Source of the DNA: Aplectana chamaeleonis
Taxonomy: Eukaryota; Nematoda; Chromadorea; Rhabditida; Cosmocercidae
Assembly: GCA_029168955.1 (NCBI GenBank)
Contig: JAPDOI010000209.1
Coordinates: 434,001-498,000 of the forward strand
Direction of reading: 5' to 3'
Length of the DNA: 64,000 nucleotides
Positions 1-11,806 of this stretch are shown here, piece by piece (within the stretch, counting starts at the first letter, position 1; every line of letters begins with the position of its first letter). Below the pieces are notes generated by a model. The model was not told where the DNA came from. It worked only from the letters and a program-made list of their open reading frames with translations, and did not search any database. Made by a program: the position numbers and the translations under genes.

Positions 1-1960
1 ATTCTGTGCGGTGCAGGGAATCCCGAACTCGGAACACAACCTCGACTGGGCGGTCACAGGAACGAGCAAGGCGTTTCTAGGAACAACACAGGTTTCGGGA
101 GGGTCAACCGGTAGAATGCAATGGATGATTCTGTGAAGCGTAGCGAATGGTCGTAACTTGATCTGTGTAACGTCGGTTCTCATTGGTGTTTCTGCACGCT
201 CATGACACGCACTTTCGTTTGAATTAGCCGGTAGGCGATGACGATCTGTGGTCGATCGTTGTTTGTAGTCGCTTCTACGCTCACCCGAACGCTATGTACG
301 TCCGTTCGATATACGACAGCAGATAGGAAAAACATCGATCTTGATTTCAACACAAATGAATGGGTCGATTCATCGCATAAGACTGACGTCTGACTCTCAT
401 TTTAGTCAGTTTTGATGAGAGCGGTTGGTTGCATATTCTCATTGTATGATCCATCGGCATGATACCAAGAATTGGGCTTGTCTTTTTGGTATGTATCCTA
501 CTCTTGACGCGAGAGTGGCTTCAGTAAAGCATCCCGTTCTGTTTTCGCTACCATTTCAGGTGGTTTACACCAGTTTGCACTGCGCTGCTACGGTGATCCA
601 TGATGATATAGGTCGTAGTGAGTCTTGGTTCTTGTTTTTCAGCCAATCGTTTCTTTTGTAAAGTTGGGCAGGAAGTTCTGGTTTTTTGTATAGGGCCGGG
701 ATCATACAGGCATATCAGGCACATCGATTTTCGGTCGATATTTATGGCAAACATTGCATTACGTCGCTCGTCGCTGGAAGTATGATCCCAGCCTAAGACT
801 GGTTGCACCGTGTCAAACGACTTCCCAAGTTCGCCTAAAGCTAAGTCTCCCGAATTTTGGAAAAAAAACATCGGGATCGTGGAAAACGGTGAGTTCTTTA
901 CTACACACAAACATTATCAATGTACCAAAAGTCTTTACCACGATTTTTAGCGGGAATACATAGAAAAAAATGAATTTTCTCTGTTAATACTCTTTTTTCA
1001 TTTTTTTTTCTTGTTATTCCTTCGTGTATCTCTAATAGAGACTTCAATTGCATTGATAATATGTGGTGTGTAGAAAAATGTAGAATAACAACATTGCCGT
1101 CGCTTTCGGCGCAACCTAATGTATGCTTAGTGAAAATGCGCGCCCGCAAAGTAGCCTTTTTCCGTTGCCGTGAACTGCATGTATAGTGCCTATCTGGGCC
1201 AAATTCCGGTCCGCGATTGCGTCTCGTCACGGTTTGCGGCCGCACGCGCTCGAGTCAGTCGGGTTTCCAGCGCCAAAGCCGATTCGATGTGGCTTTTTCA
1301 TACAATTTTCTACAATTTTTCTCAGTTTCCAGTTTTCAAAACCCACCTAGAGTCAACAGATCGGTGGCTGCGGCGCTTGAAGCTCTTCCGTCTCGGGAGC
1401 GTGCGGCCGTAAAGCGTGTCGAGACGCAATTGCGGACCGGAATTCGGCTCAGATAAGCACAGTATTACAAGTGCAAATTGGATATTTGAGCGTAAATCGC
1501 GCTTATGGTGTATGGGTATACAATGCATACAGCTTTTGACCCTTGTGCCTTTCTTTGAACCTGTCCAAACGGCCTATGCTTTTACTCAATGATTTAAATT
1601 CAATTCAGACGCCCATCCACATTGCCCAAGACAGTGCCAGCGATGTACATTGATGGAATACTGTGTGTTTTTGTATAAGTCTGACTGCAATACCGTGATA
1701 TGCCGAAGTCATTTAACGTGACTTTAATAACAATTATCATCACTTCGAAAGCGATGATACTTGGTCATACTTTTGTGATAAAGGCTTAATGCCTATTGAT
1801 TCTTATGCCTCAAAAAGCATTATCGTATGTCATTTGTTTATCACATATCATTATGATTACTGTAGGATTATTTGATGCTGTGACACATATAAACGGTGAC
1901 AATCTCATGATTTTCCAGACAAAAAATCCTTAACAGGGCAAGGTGAAAGCTATAATAATT
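1..1960. other. Left edge, no gene seen
   Basis: About 840-1250 resembles the foldback family at 55.0 kb (AACATCGG...GAAAA(C/T)GGTGAGTTCTT, AACATTATCA, TTGCCGT). The rest has short ORFs only, without splice or homology support. Confidence 0.4.
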
Positions 1961-2448
1961 TTGCACAATTATGTATTTACAATACTCGCACTAAGTTTTT
2001 GTAAAAACGGGGAGCATTAGCCAAACTTGGCAAAAAAACGTCCGATGCTTGTTACTTTTTCAAACAAAGACTTTTTCAAATTCTGAAAACGCTATCATAT
2101 TCACAGCTCAAATTCCTGCCTAATAATGTGCTTTGTGTACCGAAGTTCTCTAAAATCGCCTTTTTTTGAATGACATTGTCTTTGCTGTCGTTTTCCAAAA
2201 ACATGGCGCGCGGCAAAGTGCGACGAAACTTTGAGTAGTAATTGTACGGGTAGTAGGAGGGCAATCTCTATGTCTTTCTCGTGAATCAGATGCAGTCGGG
2301 ACAGTCTCGCGATTTGTTCAGGTGGAATCCTCAAATTCTTTCATCTGACGTTTTGTTGTTTTTGCAACACAAGTCCGACTTTTCACGGAGCTCTCAAGCG
2401 TGTTTACTGGAGAGTTTCCAGAATTCCTCCTGCAAAATTCTCGAGATT

Positions 2449-2691
2449 GTACAGTTGACCGCAATGTTAATAGGACATGGTGCGGTTGCGGACTCGCACT
2501 AAAACTACGGCAGAATCTGGCACTTTGCCAGATTTCGTCATCGATCAGCGCCACAGCTGATATTCTCGAGAGCAGAGAGACGACGGTTGGCGTCGATCGA
2601 TGACGAAATCAGGCAAAGTGCCAGATTCTACCGTAATTTAGTGCGAGTCCGCAACCGCACCATGTCCTATTAACATTGCGGTCAACTGTAC
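2449..2691. mobile_element. Hairpin MITE with ~97-bp arms
   Basis: GTACAGTTGACCGCAATGTT at the left is repeated inverted at the right, and the arms match almost fully through ATCGATGACGAAAT, with a loop of about 50 bp. The arms contain GGTGCGGTTGCG, a motif shared with the ends of other repeats near 18.35, 19.25 and 55.03 kb. Confidence 0.8.
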
Positions 2692-2706
2692 CACCTGCAT
2701 CTATTA

Positions 2707-3640
2707 GGTTGATGCGCAATTATGGAAAGTTTTTATTACGCGTTTTTTTTTGGTAAAAATTCGCGCTTTGTCCTCAATATTTTTTTGTAAAAATAAACCT
2801 CAATATTTAGTTCAAAAATGCGTCTCGAGAATCACAATCATATTCGCCATATTATGCTCTACCGCTACGAAAAGACCTGGCGTCCTCCACTCATTTCGCG
2901 ATCTCAACGAACTTTTTGGCGAAGGAACAATTACTGCTGGTGCAGTACGAAAGTAGTTTATTCGCTTTAAATCGGGTGACATTAGTTTGGATGATAAAGA
3001 AGGAAGAGGTCGGCCGTGGAATTTTGAAGATCAAGCACTTCTGACAGTCGTGGAAGAGGACGAAAGCCTGACAACGCGATTGCTGGCTGAAGACTTCAAT
3101 GTCAATCCATCAACGATCGTTCGACGCCTGAAGAAGCTTGGAAAGGTATGAAAATTGGCTGGATGGGTGCCCCACGAGCTGGCTCAGCTTGATCGCCTTA
3201 ACGCTGCAATCTATGCGAAAAGACCGCACAAAGAAAACCACATAGTGTTTCATCACGATAGCGCCCGTCCACATGCTGCGCGCCGTGTAATCGAATCCAT
3301 CGCCAATAAAGGATGGGATCTGCTCCCACATCCGCCTTACCCACCGGCAGAAGTCCCAACGGACTATCGTGTCAATCGCTCTTTGAAAAACTGGCAAACA
3401 AACAAAGTCTACGACGACTGGATGATTTGGTGGTTGATGTCAAAGCGTGGATTGCCTCCAAGAATTGTGACTCCTTTGCACGGGGAAACGATCGACTGCC
3501 AAGCAACAGGAAAGCAATTCTTGGAGTGGATGATGACTATGCTCTCGAATGATCATTTAAACATGTTTTGATTAAACATTGTTATTGTTTTTGTTGAATG
3601 AAAATATTTAAAAAAACGTTCCATAAATATGCATCAACAT
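2707..3640 (+). mobile_element. Mariner transposon, internally deleted
   Basis: The terminal inverted repeats read GTTGATGCGCAATTATGGAA on the left and its near-complement (TTCCATAAATATGCATCAAC) on the right, next to a TA. Translated pieces match a mariner transposase: FRDLNELFGEGTITAGAV, the HTH region DFNVNPSTIVRRLKKLG, WVPHEL, then directly RLNAAIYAKRP and HHDSARPHAARR. The stretch holding the first catalytic Asp is deleted, several stops or frame breaks occur (near 2955 and 3150), and the usual SPDLAPTDY is PPAEVPTDY, so the third Asp is lost. It is a dead copy. Confidence 0.85.
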
Positions 3641-4318
3641 GATAATTTATGAAGGAAACATAGATAATGCTTTTCTTTTAATTGTACAATTACTACTCTA
3701 AGTTCCGCCTCTTTTCGCCGCACGCGGCGTTTTGGCAAAACGACCGCAAAAACAATGTCATTCGAAAACAGGGCTATTTTAGAGGTCTTCGGAACTCAAG
3801 CAAATTATTAGGTAGAAATATGTGCTGTGAATATGATAACGTTTTAAGAATTCGAAAAAGTCGTCGTTCAAAGAAGTTACAAGCATCGGACGTTTTTTTT
3901 TCATATTTGGCAAATGCTCCCTTTTTTTACAAAACTTAAGCCTCTTTCACACTTGCCCTACCGACGTCGGACGACTCGTTATCGAATGTGTAATATCTAT
4001 CTAACCTACCCTACCCATATTATCTATCTTAACTTATCAAATTTGATAACGAGTCGTCCGACGTCGGCCGACAAACTATGAAAGGGCTTTAGCGCGAGTA
4101 TTGTACATATGTAGCATGGGCATTTGCATGGAAAACGCCCGAAATGAATAATTCAGCATGATACATTCAGACAACGCAATCACGCAAACAGGCTGTCTTC
4201 AATGCATTTTTGTGTAATATTCAGCACAAAAGAGAATTCTTTCGAGCTGCGCGTCGAGGACTACCAATTCTACTCGAAAATTTCAGGATAACTACTCTCT
4301 TCACCTTCCAGTTGGTGC

Positions 4319-4822
4319 CATCGCAAACGGAGTGGGGGACGCCAGGTCGACCCACGTGTCCACGCCCACTTTTCCTCTCCGCAACGATTCCAAGGTTGGC
4401 AAGCACGATTTGAATTCAGGCGCGAGTTTAACACCAAATCAGGGTTTATTTAGACCTTAGATTGTGTGGCAGATTCACTTCTAGGTCCCATTAGCTCTCC
4501 TGGTTTTGGAAGAGGAGCGAAACCCCGGGTTGGTGCCAAATTTGCGTCTGAACACAAATGGCGAGTGCAAACTTCGGAATCGTTGCAGAGTGGGAAGTTT
4601 CGAGTTGCGGAGGAATCGATTATAATTCTACGTGATAGAGAGTCTCGAAACGATGCCGAAACACCTAGACAATGGAAATCCGTGGTAGATCGTCGGACTA
4701 CGGACTTCATCATTCCGAAAAAAAAGGACAGCGAAATGGATGTTAGAGATAAGCATGAATGCAAACCACAGTATGATTACAAACGATCCCCAGAAATTTG
4801 CGTGAGGTCGAGAAATTCGAGG
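4319..4822 (+). pseudogene. Coding-like fragment in two frames, unidentified
   Basis: After TTCCAG an open frame at 4319-4448 (Ser/Thr/Asn rich) is followed in another frame by a 128-codon basic stretch (about 4472-4822) ending at a GAG|GTATTTG donor. The join would need an intron of only about 29 nt or a 1-2 nt frameshift, so this looks like a broken gene or a repeat-derived ORF. The second part is rich in Arg/Lys/Glu/Asp (RDRESRND, PKKKDSEMD). No family recognised. Confidence 0.25.
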
Positions 4823-4884
4823 TATTTGTTTTCCGTAACAGGGGAAGTATAAGAATCGCAGGTGTGAACAGAAGAAATTTTATG

Positions 4885-5880
4885 TCAAGTGGGAATGTTC
4901 ACGCCTGACATGGTAAAGTGGTGTAGGTGACAGGCTGCGAGTCATTGACCTAAAGGAGTTATGAGCGCCGAACGTTTGCCGGCCATAGCATTTCGTCATA
5001 GTTCATAAATAGCAAAGCAGCGCGCCGAAAGAATCAACGGCGCAGTCGGGAGGGAGGGGCGGTGGTGGGTATGCGACCAGGGTTCGAATCCCCCCCCCCA
5101 ATATCGTGTGTTTGCATATTCAATGAAAGTTTGCATCCAGATCAAGAATTGTATTCCAAATTTCATTCTTTTGCTGCGCGATATAGCCGTCGCGACGCGG
5201 AAATGGACTCGGGTGCAAGGGATTCAAGGCTTTTATTCCCCATCAAAGATTTCCCGCTATTTTGAACAACTAACATGATTCGGAGGTATTAGATCTCATA
5301 TTTTGAACAATTTTATCACTCTGCGGCACAAAAAATACATAACCAATTCTGGCGCCAGTGGTGAATGGGGACATAATGCATGAAACATGAAAAAAATTCC
5401 AGCATAAAGAAACATCTGTCTATATGGCTATATCGCGCAGCAAAAGGATGAAATGACATTTGGGATACTTGATCAAAACATGAAAGTTCCGTGAAATTGC
5501 AAAAACACAACTCTGGGGGGAATCGAACCCTGATCGCATGCCCACCACCGCCCCACCCTCCCGACTGCGCCGTTGATTCTGTCGGCGCGCGGCTTAGCTA
5601 TTCATAGAGTAGGAGGAATTGCTATGGCCGGCAAATTTTCGGCGCTTATAGAGCTCGCGCTATAGTTTTAGTCTGATGAATGGACGGGGCTGCGACGGTA
5701 GATCACCCCACGCGAATCGAAACACCATTCTCCAGTGAGGCCGCCAACCCCGCACGGCCAGCCACCTGGTGCATGCGTCAGACTAAATCGAAAACGTAAA
5801 CCGTAACTCATTCAGAACAATTACTTGCAGCCTGTCGCCTACACTACATATTTTACCATGTCAGGCGTGAAAATTCCAAC
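4885..5880. mobile_element. About 1-kb palindromic element with a tRNA-like B box in each arm
   Basis: The left end (TTCACGCCTGACATGGTAAA) recurs inverted at about 5855-5880. Inner arms match as well: GCCGGCCATAGC, AACGGCGCAGTCGGGAGG, and CGCGATATAGCC. Each arm includes GGTTCGAATCC or GGTTCGATTCC (near 5081 + and 5528 -), the pol III B-box core, beside GGTGGTGGGTATGCGA. This points to a tRNA-derived SINE captured in a foldback structure, or a hairpin formed by two SINE copies. Confidence 0.7.
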
Positions 5881-6344
5881 ATGGCATCAGATTTCTACCG
5901 TACAGATCCGCGCAGAGTACGAGCCGCGTGGCGATGCGTATTAACCACGTAACAATCAGTACCAATAAGTGTCCATATGTGCCGATCACAACCGAATTTC
6001 GTTCCAATGTCGCGTCGCGGATGGGGTGCGCAACTTGTTTGCAGTTAACGAGCCGTATTGTATGATCCGCGGTGGCTCAGTGATCACAATTTGGACATAC
6101 CCTGTATACGCGCTCGGAACGCTAGCAAATTTGGGTGAGAGCAATGGAATTTATCAAGGTTTTAATATTGTACACTGCGGAGCTTGCAAAGGACTTTTGT
6201 CTTGCATCAAGATCATTTTATTAGAGAATGTTCCGTCATTACCTCCTACTAAGACCTCAAAGCCGACACTAGATTAGATGTGAATTTGTGGGGATGTAAG
6301 GAGGAATAGTCTGTTCGCTTCGTAACCTCTATTCTTTTCCTGTT

Positions 6345-6965
6345 CGAGAAAGCAAAAATTTTGACACTACCGAAATTCCGGTCGGATATACGTTTCATGA
6401 ATTACTAAAACCTTGCTTTTGAGAAAAAACAGCCTCGAAGTCAGGGATTACGGTATTCAAAAGATGATAACCATGGTCAGAATGACCGTTATTTACTCTG
6501 CAGTTTTTAGAATGCGTGAACGACGGCTAAAACATGGACGATTGGCACACTTTTCTGACAAGATGGCTGACGGAAGTGGCTGGAATAATTTGAAGAAGAT
6601 CGTGCAGAATTTCGATTTCGAGATTTTCCGCTGAATCGGTGAGTATGCTCCAGGTGGTCCCAAGGAATGTGCGGAATTGCGTCAAAAACGGTCTTTCTCA
6701 AATTATTCCAGCCACTTTCGTCAACCACCGTATCAGAAAAGTGTGCCCATCGTCCATGTTTTAGCCGTCGTCCACGCATTCTCTAAAACTGCAGTGTAAA
6801 TATCGGTCAGTCCAGCCATAACTATCATGCTGTGAATACCGTAATCCCTGAGTTTAGTGCAGTTTTCTCCAGATGAAGCAATCAGAGTTTCTGAAAACTC
6901 CAGAGAGTGTTCAGCTAGTTTAACTCCATCTATCTAACCCGAATTTCGGTAGTATCAAAATTTAA
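6345..6965. mobile_element. Palindromic foldback element
   Basis: Ends match as AAATTTTGACACTACCGAAAT and its inverse near 6940-6960. Inner arms carry AGGGATTACGGTATTC and AAACATGGACGATTGG..., repeated inverted at 6735-6860. The centre is about 80 bp. The mirrored ORFs here are products of the palindrome. Confidence 0.7.
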
Positions 6966-6976
6966 CCGGGATTTGC

Positions 6977-7521
6977 CTTTAAAGGCAGTGGTCGTAATAA
7001 AATATGTTTGTCTTCTTTTCCTATCTAAACCCTTTTCTGGGTTTAGAGTAGTAGGACCAATGAGGAAAAATCGCGAAAAAACCGCTGTTCCGGGCCAAAT
7101 TTGAAGCCTGAACTTCCGTCTTTTATGGTGGACGAGAACACTCCACATAATCGGCAGCGATGGTCTCTGATATAAAGAACACCAGCTAGCTTGAAATTGA
7201 ATTTCAATCAATGAACATTATCCTTCGGACTCATCTAGTCAAAAACATTGACTGATGTGCTTGCTTCAATTGGTCAACTCTTTTCATTACGTAATTTGTA
7301 TTTATCTCTTCCTCTCAATGTCGATGATTTTTGACTGCTCGGCATGAGGCTGCGATCTTTTTTGCTGTGCTGTGCACGAACCAGCATCTTTGGGCCCTAG
7401 AAACTCCAATTTTAGCCCGTTTTTCACCGCGCTACCATCATAGTTTTTTAGCTGTTTTCTATCTAAGCTGATTTTTATAGTTTTTTAGATAACATTTTTC
7501 ATCGCGACCACTGCCTTTAAA
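6977..7521. mobile_element. MITE with TTTAAAGGCAGTGGTCG ends
   Basis: The left end TTTAAAGGCAGTGGTCG is matched by CGACCACTGCCTTTAAA at the right. The ends resemble the TTAAAGGCAGTG family elsewhere in the window but differ after GTG. The interior is AT-rich without coding signal. Confidence 0.65.
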
Positions 7522-7795
7522 TGATATATGGTCCGGCCCTGTCGAATTGAAAATCAGAATTGACCTGGTCATTGGGGATTTCGTAAGCTCTCTGTTCCCT
7601 TAGCACTGGTATGAGACCATGGCAGACCTCTTTGCCATGCCTAGTCCAAGCACGTATTCCCGCCCCAGCCACTCAACTCTGGATTCCATAATCAGGGTGA
7701 ATTAATGCTGTTCACGCCTACATATACTTGTGAATCTATTAAGCAAATGTCTGAGGTTGGCGCTTGCTTTCCACATTCAGTCAGGACCAAGAACA

Positions 7796-8281
7796 ATGTG
7801 CGCTTACTGGATAGCTTTCTTGGTGAGTCAATCGTTCATCTCATTGTCAGCAACAGCCTCAGCCAAACCGCTTTCATTTTCAGATATTCTCGGTGATTTT
7901 CCATGGTGCCAGCAGTACACCAAGAGGATGTGAGTTACAACCTATACCCTTGCATTCTCTAAGGACGCGGTCTGTTCCATTGTGCGTAAAGAAGCTTTGA
8001 CACAATTCGAGCTGACAATGAGATATGGTTTTCAGTAGTCACCTACGACCTTCTTGGCGTTAATGTAGAACTGTACAGTCACGTCACAAATTCCAGTTAA
8101 GGGCGCCAAAAGTGAATAATGCCACTATTTTTCAGTTGCCTCGAATTACTGTCCGAATGAATGCGTAAAGAAGTGTGGCGAGATGATTTGCAAATTTTAC
8201 GGCAGACCGACATGCTCTTCTCTTTATTGCAAGCCTATACGAATACCTTTCCTTAATAGAAGAAAAGGGTACCGATATTAG
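7796..8281 (+). CDS. Secreted six-cysteine peptide gene (72 aa)
   Basis: Three exons: 7796-7822, 7884-7929 and 8136-8281 (TAG). Introns are 61 nt (GTGAGT...TTTTCAG) and 206 nt (GTGAGT...TTTTTCAG), with phases 0 and 1. The leader MCAYWIAFLIFSVIFHGASS is a clear signal peptide with a likely cut after Ala-Ser-Ser. The mature part has six Cys (YCPNECVKKCGEMICKFYG, then two more) with spacing C-x3-C-x3-C-x4-C-x7-C-x4-C, and a basic tail RRKGYRY. CATTCAG lies 14 nt before the ATG, fitting SL trans-splicing. The fold is unknown; a secreted effector, antimicrobial or protease-inhibitor-like peptide is possible, but this is inference. The intron-1-retained frame is also open but stops 45 codons later without a better fit. 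Confidence 0.66.
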
Positions 8282-8498
8282 TCCGTCTGAATGAAATTTT
8301 CTCAGGTGATCTTCAATGAACCACACATCCAGACTATGTTTTCAATTTAAGTCACAGAAAGCGCATCAAAGTTTTCATACCATGCCAGCGTATCAACTCA
8401 ACTGAAAGCGGATCAAGTTTGCGTTATTCCCCTTATAGGTCGATCCGAAAAGAGGAAAGGGGAAGGAGTAGCGGGAACTAGGAGATGCACGGCTTAGA

Positions 8499-8841
8499 CC
8501 ATTGTTATACCAAAAGTTTGCAACCGCGACAGGTGCGGTCAACTGTTACAAATCGTGTCGGGACCAGACCCACATAGTAGAAAAATGCTGTCGCAAGAAC
8601 AGTTTGCAGCTCCTGTCGCGGTCGCTGGCTCGAAAGCGGATATTATGCCTGAAATGTGGAAACCGTGCGGTAATCGATCGCTGTCGCGGCTGTCCGTCGC
8701 AGTGCAGTGCACTGCGACGGATTTCAGCGACAGAGACCCAGCAAAATCCAGTACCCTGCCGGGTGGTTCTTGGCCCTGAGCGACAGCGACGTCGCAGTGT
8801 TCTGCGACCGCGACAAACCTGTCGTGGGGTATAACAATGGC
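8499..8841. mobile_element. GC-rich foldback MITE
   Basis: CCATTGTTATACC at the left has its inverse GGTATAACAATGG at the right, with CGCGACAGG inside both ends and a central perfect palindrome around TGCAGTGCACTGCGACGG. The ORFs read from it on both strands are symmetrical artefacts. Confidence 0.75.
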
Positions 8842-8849
8842 CTTAGACT

Positions 8850-10110
8850 GGGGACAGAGGGTGCTGGTTTTGGGGTATGTACTGATACTCATGCCCAACA
8901 TGCTTCAATCTTTACTCCCGATAAAAAGCCTTTGTAGCAAATCTAGCCTATCCACCACAATGTCACAGCTTTGGTTATAAAAAATTCACAGGAATAGGCG
9001 GGGAAAAACAAACACAGCACCCCCTGTGAGCGGTTTAATCGGCTGTGAATCCGTGAGTTTAAAGGCAGCGTATGCGCAGGAAACCCTGTTCAATTTTTTT
9101 TTGCTTTTTGCGCAGGTAGGCCTACCAGGTCGTGATATATCGCCAAGAAGCCACCCAAAATACTGTTTTCGGAACACAAACTCGTTCGAAAACCCCGGAG
9201 CATGCAGCTACCTTTCTCACATCTGTCCGGTGTGTCTTGTGTAATACACAAATGCCGGAAAACTGAATGTCTGAAATGATTTAGCCAACTTCTCAGGTTG
9301 ATTATTTCTTTCGGCCTTTGCATTGTCAAAAATTCAACAAAAACAAGAAGCTTCCAATGCACATGTTTGAACGCAAGGTTCTCTCGAAATAAGGAATATA
9401 GAATTTTGGATTTCCACGACCTGTCGGAGCTTGTCGTGGCGCTTCTGTTCATCGTGTTAGATGATCGACCGGGGAAACGCCTTTTCAGACCATGGAGCAG
9501 TTTTCAAGAGGCTATAGCACTATGAATACGCAGCACGGAAGTCTCTAGCTGTGCAACTATCTCCATTTGGTTCAAGCACTGGATTGAGAAAAAACAACCA
9601 GATGTGGTTTTCTGCGCGGACGCTGCCTTTAAGATGAAAATAATTTCAAACTTTTCGCATATAATTAAACAAGGGAGGGTAGCTAGTATATTCTCAAAGC
9701 TTGGGGCTCCGAAAGTAGGTCCCAAAAAGTTATGTTTACCTAAAAAAAAAGGCTGTGGAGTCGATCATCTAGCACCTCCCTTCCACGGAAACCATATTAG
9801 CGCACTTTGGAGTGGACCTGCAAGGATGCCGTTGCTACCAGCGGTAAAGCTTGTTAGGTCCCCTTGCCAAAATCTATATCCTAAAAGTCCCTCGGAGCTT
9901 GTAACAGTAGATGGACCCTAGAATCAAAATACTCTCCTGCACCCGATTTCCGTTCAATGGTTGTTAGGGGTTCTGAACATGAACATGAGGCTAATTTTCG
10001 TTCTATAGGTCAACTAGGGTAGGTTACGGCGAAAGCTGCATTTTACTCACCATGAATCACTGAAGTCGTTCGGAAAAAAATTTAAAAGCGAGCCTATTAT
10101 TGGCGTGAAG
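8850..10110. other. Non-coding stretch, no gene seen
   Basis: No exon with paired splice sites and homology was found. Around 9900-10060 the text resembles the diverged repeat also seen at 13.7-14.0, 37.3-37.7 and 60.9-61.4 kb. Confidence 0.4.
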
Positions 10111-10120
10111 TGCCCCAAAG

Positions 10121-10497
10121 ACGCTATTCACACTCCTCAATGAAAGCGCGGTCCGCGCGTGTTGCACGGGCGTGGCGTTAGAGTATGAATGGCTTCTACG
10201 ATCGTCGCGCGCTTGCGGGGACTATGAATACTGCAGGGGCGGGAGAAAGGCCCTAACTTTCCCAGACAAGCAAATTCTGTGAGCGCATTCGCCATCACGA
10301 TAGCAGAGGACAGTAGTTTAATTATTTAGCATGAAACGGACAGAAATTGATGATGGATTAATGGTGAAAATGAAGAAGAAGTGATTACGGTCGTCGCCGC
10401 CTGCTGAGCGGGCGTGGCGCCAGGCCATTCATACTCCAACGCCGCGCCCGCGAGTCACGCGCGTGCCACGCCGGCGTTGAGGAGTCAGAATAGCACC
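10121..10497. mobile_element. MITE, GCTATTCA-CTCCTCAA family, copy 1
   Basis: The ends CGCTATTCACACTCCTCAA and TTGAGGAGTCAGAATAGC are inverse partners. Inside both ends are GC-rich GGGCGTGGCG/CGCCACGCC runs. A longer copy of the same family lies at 46966-47657. Confidence 0.7.
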
Positions 10498-11329
10498 AAA
10501 GACAGAGTATGGGTGGAGAAGAAATTTTTGAGGCTAACCTGCCGTTTTGAGCTTGCGACTTACCGGGAAACTGTATCTTGTTAATTTTAAAAGCCCCTTG
10601 AAGAGTTTGAAGTACACCTCTAAGTCTTTAAAACGTTTGCGGCTTGCTCCGACAAAAATCACTTTGAGTTTACGTACAGGTGGTTTTGGGGTATACAATC
10701 GTCGCGCTACTATAACCTTAGTGGTGAAAATGCAAAGCGATAAGGTGAGAGTAAAGTGTATTTGTCGCGTATCACGTGAAAACAGCACGCTCGGCGCGAC
10801 AATCGCCTTCGATTTCACCGCAGTCAGCGAAGGTTTTTTTTGCGGATTTTCAGAATTTTTTGTTCAGTACAAAGACCAAGAAAAAAAGAAACACATGAAA
10901 AAATATACACGATTTCCCGCACGTACGATACCTTCAGGAACCTAGGGAGGGTTCTGAGGCCAGATCCAGCGTCCGTGGAACAAGAAGAGCTGCCTCTTCT
11001 TTTGTGTGTGCGATCAATAAATTTACCGCATTGTAACTAGGAGAAAATACGCTTCTGCAAACGATGTGAAGAACCCTTGGCAACATTCATCAACTTAACA
11101 ATAAATAATATTTGGAAAAACATCGTTGAGCAATAATTGAGCATAAAAGTTATGTACCAGTTCAGTGGCATGATAAGTGAGTGCATTGGACAAGATCCCT
11201 ACTAATGAAATCGGGGCAATACTGCTGCTATGGTTCTTATACAAAGAAGTCCACCAGCTTCTTCAGCAGACGTAGCCGTTCCTTCACTGTAGCACGGCAG
11301 AGACGTCATGCTCGGTAGTTCGTCGTTGG

Positions 11330-11478
11330 GTGGTGGTCGTAATGCTCCCCAATCGCAGAAGAGGCGGGAAACGGGGAGGAGCGAAGTGCGTGATTGGACG
11401 AAACACGGCTAGCGTCCAATCATGCACCCCGTTCCCCTCGCCTCTTTTGCGTTTAGGAAACAATACGATCACAACCAT
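11330..11478. repeat. Foldback hairpin
   Basis: GAAGAGGCGGGAAACGGGG and TGATTGGACG on the left are matched inverted by CGTCCAATCATGCACCCCG and CCTCGCCTCTT on the right, with GGTGGTCGTA / TACGATCACAACC outside. It lies downstream of the EOGT stop. Confidence 0.65.
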
Positions 11479-11719
11479 TTTCTCTAGACAACCGCTTATT
11501 ACACAGCAACTGATTGCCGGTCTGGAGACGGCTGCAATGCGTAGACGACACCCTGCAAATGCCGCCTAGCGAAATTACTGTTGCAAACAACTGCGATAGG
11601 CTCAGGAGCTGGTGCAAACGTTTCAAAACAAGTAAAAAAACAGATAAATTTGCGACACAGTACAACGAAACATTGACATGAGACTAGAAAGAAGATCATC
11701 CGGGCCGCCGCAGGCTCCG

Positions 11720-11806
11720 TCAAAGCTCTTCCAAATTCTTCCTAGCTCTACGCAAACGACGTCTTTCATCGACAAACTTGGGATGTCTGCGTACATACTC
11801 CACCAT
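11720..11806 (-). CDS. eogt: EOGT exon 13, C-terminus with LEEL
   Basis: After TTTGCAG the exon reads [20 protein letters not shown], then ARKNLEEL and TGA. The VxxHPK motif matches the last helix of animal EOGT. Human EOGT ends HDEL, a KDEL-type retrieval signal; the LEEL end here is a degenerate form that keeps the final Glu-Leu. It joins exon 12 in phase 0 across a 2.7-kb intron carrying a foldback MITE. Confidence 0.88.
   Translation of the reverse strand: MVEYVRRHPKFVDERRRLRRARKNLEEL

Larger units (their letters stand above)
1965..4110. mobile_element. Large foldback element hosting other transposons
   Basis: The arm at about 1970-2245 (ACAATACTCGCACTAAG... to ...GTAGTAATTGTAC) reappears inverted at 3682-3950 plus about 4085-4110. 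The two arms are diverged by indels. Between the arms lie a hairpin MITE (2449-2691) and the mariner copy; a 130-bp hairpin (about 3955-4083) interrupts the right arm. The insertion order can be read from this nesting. Confidence 0.7.

Noticed and set aside
5087..5099. C-run as a G-quadruplex site (also 25508-25517, 36362-36373, 60841-60850)
   Set aside because: These are simple homopolymer runs without the four spaced G-tracts of a convincing motif, and they may vary by sequencing error.
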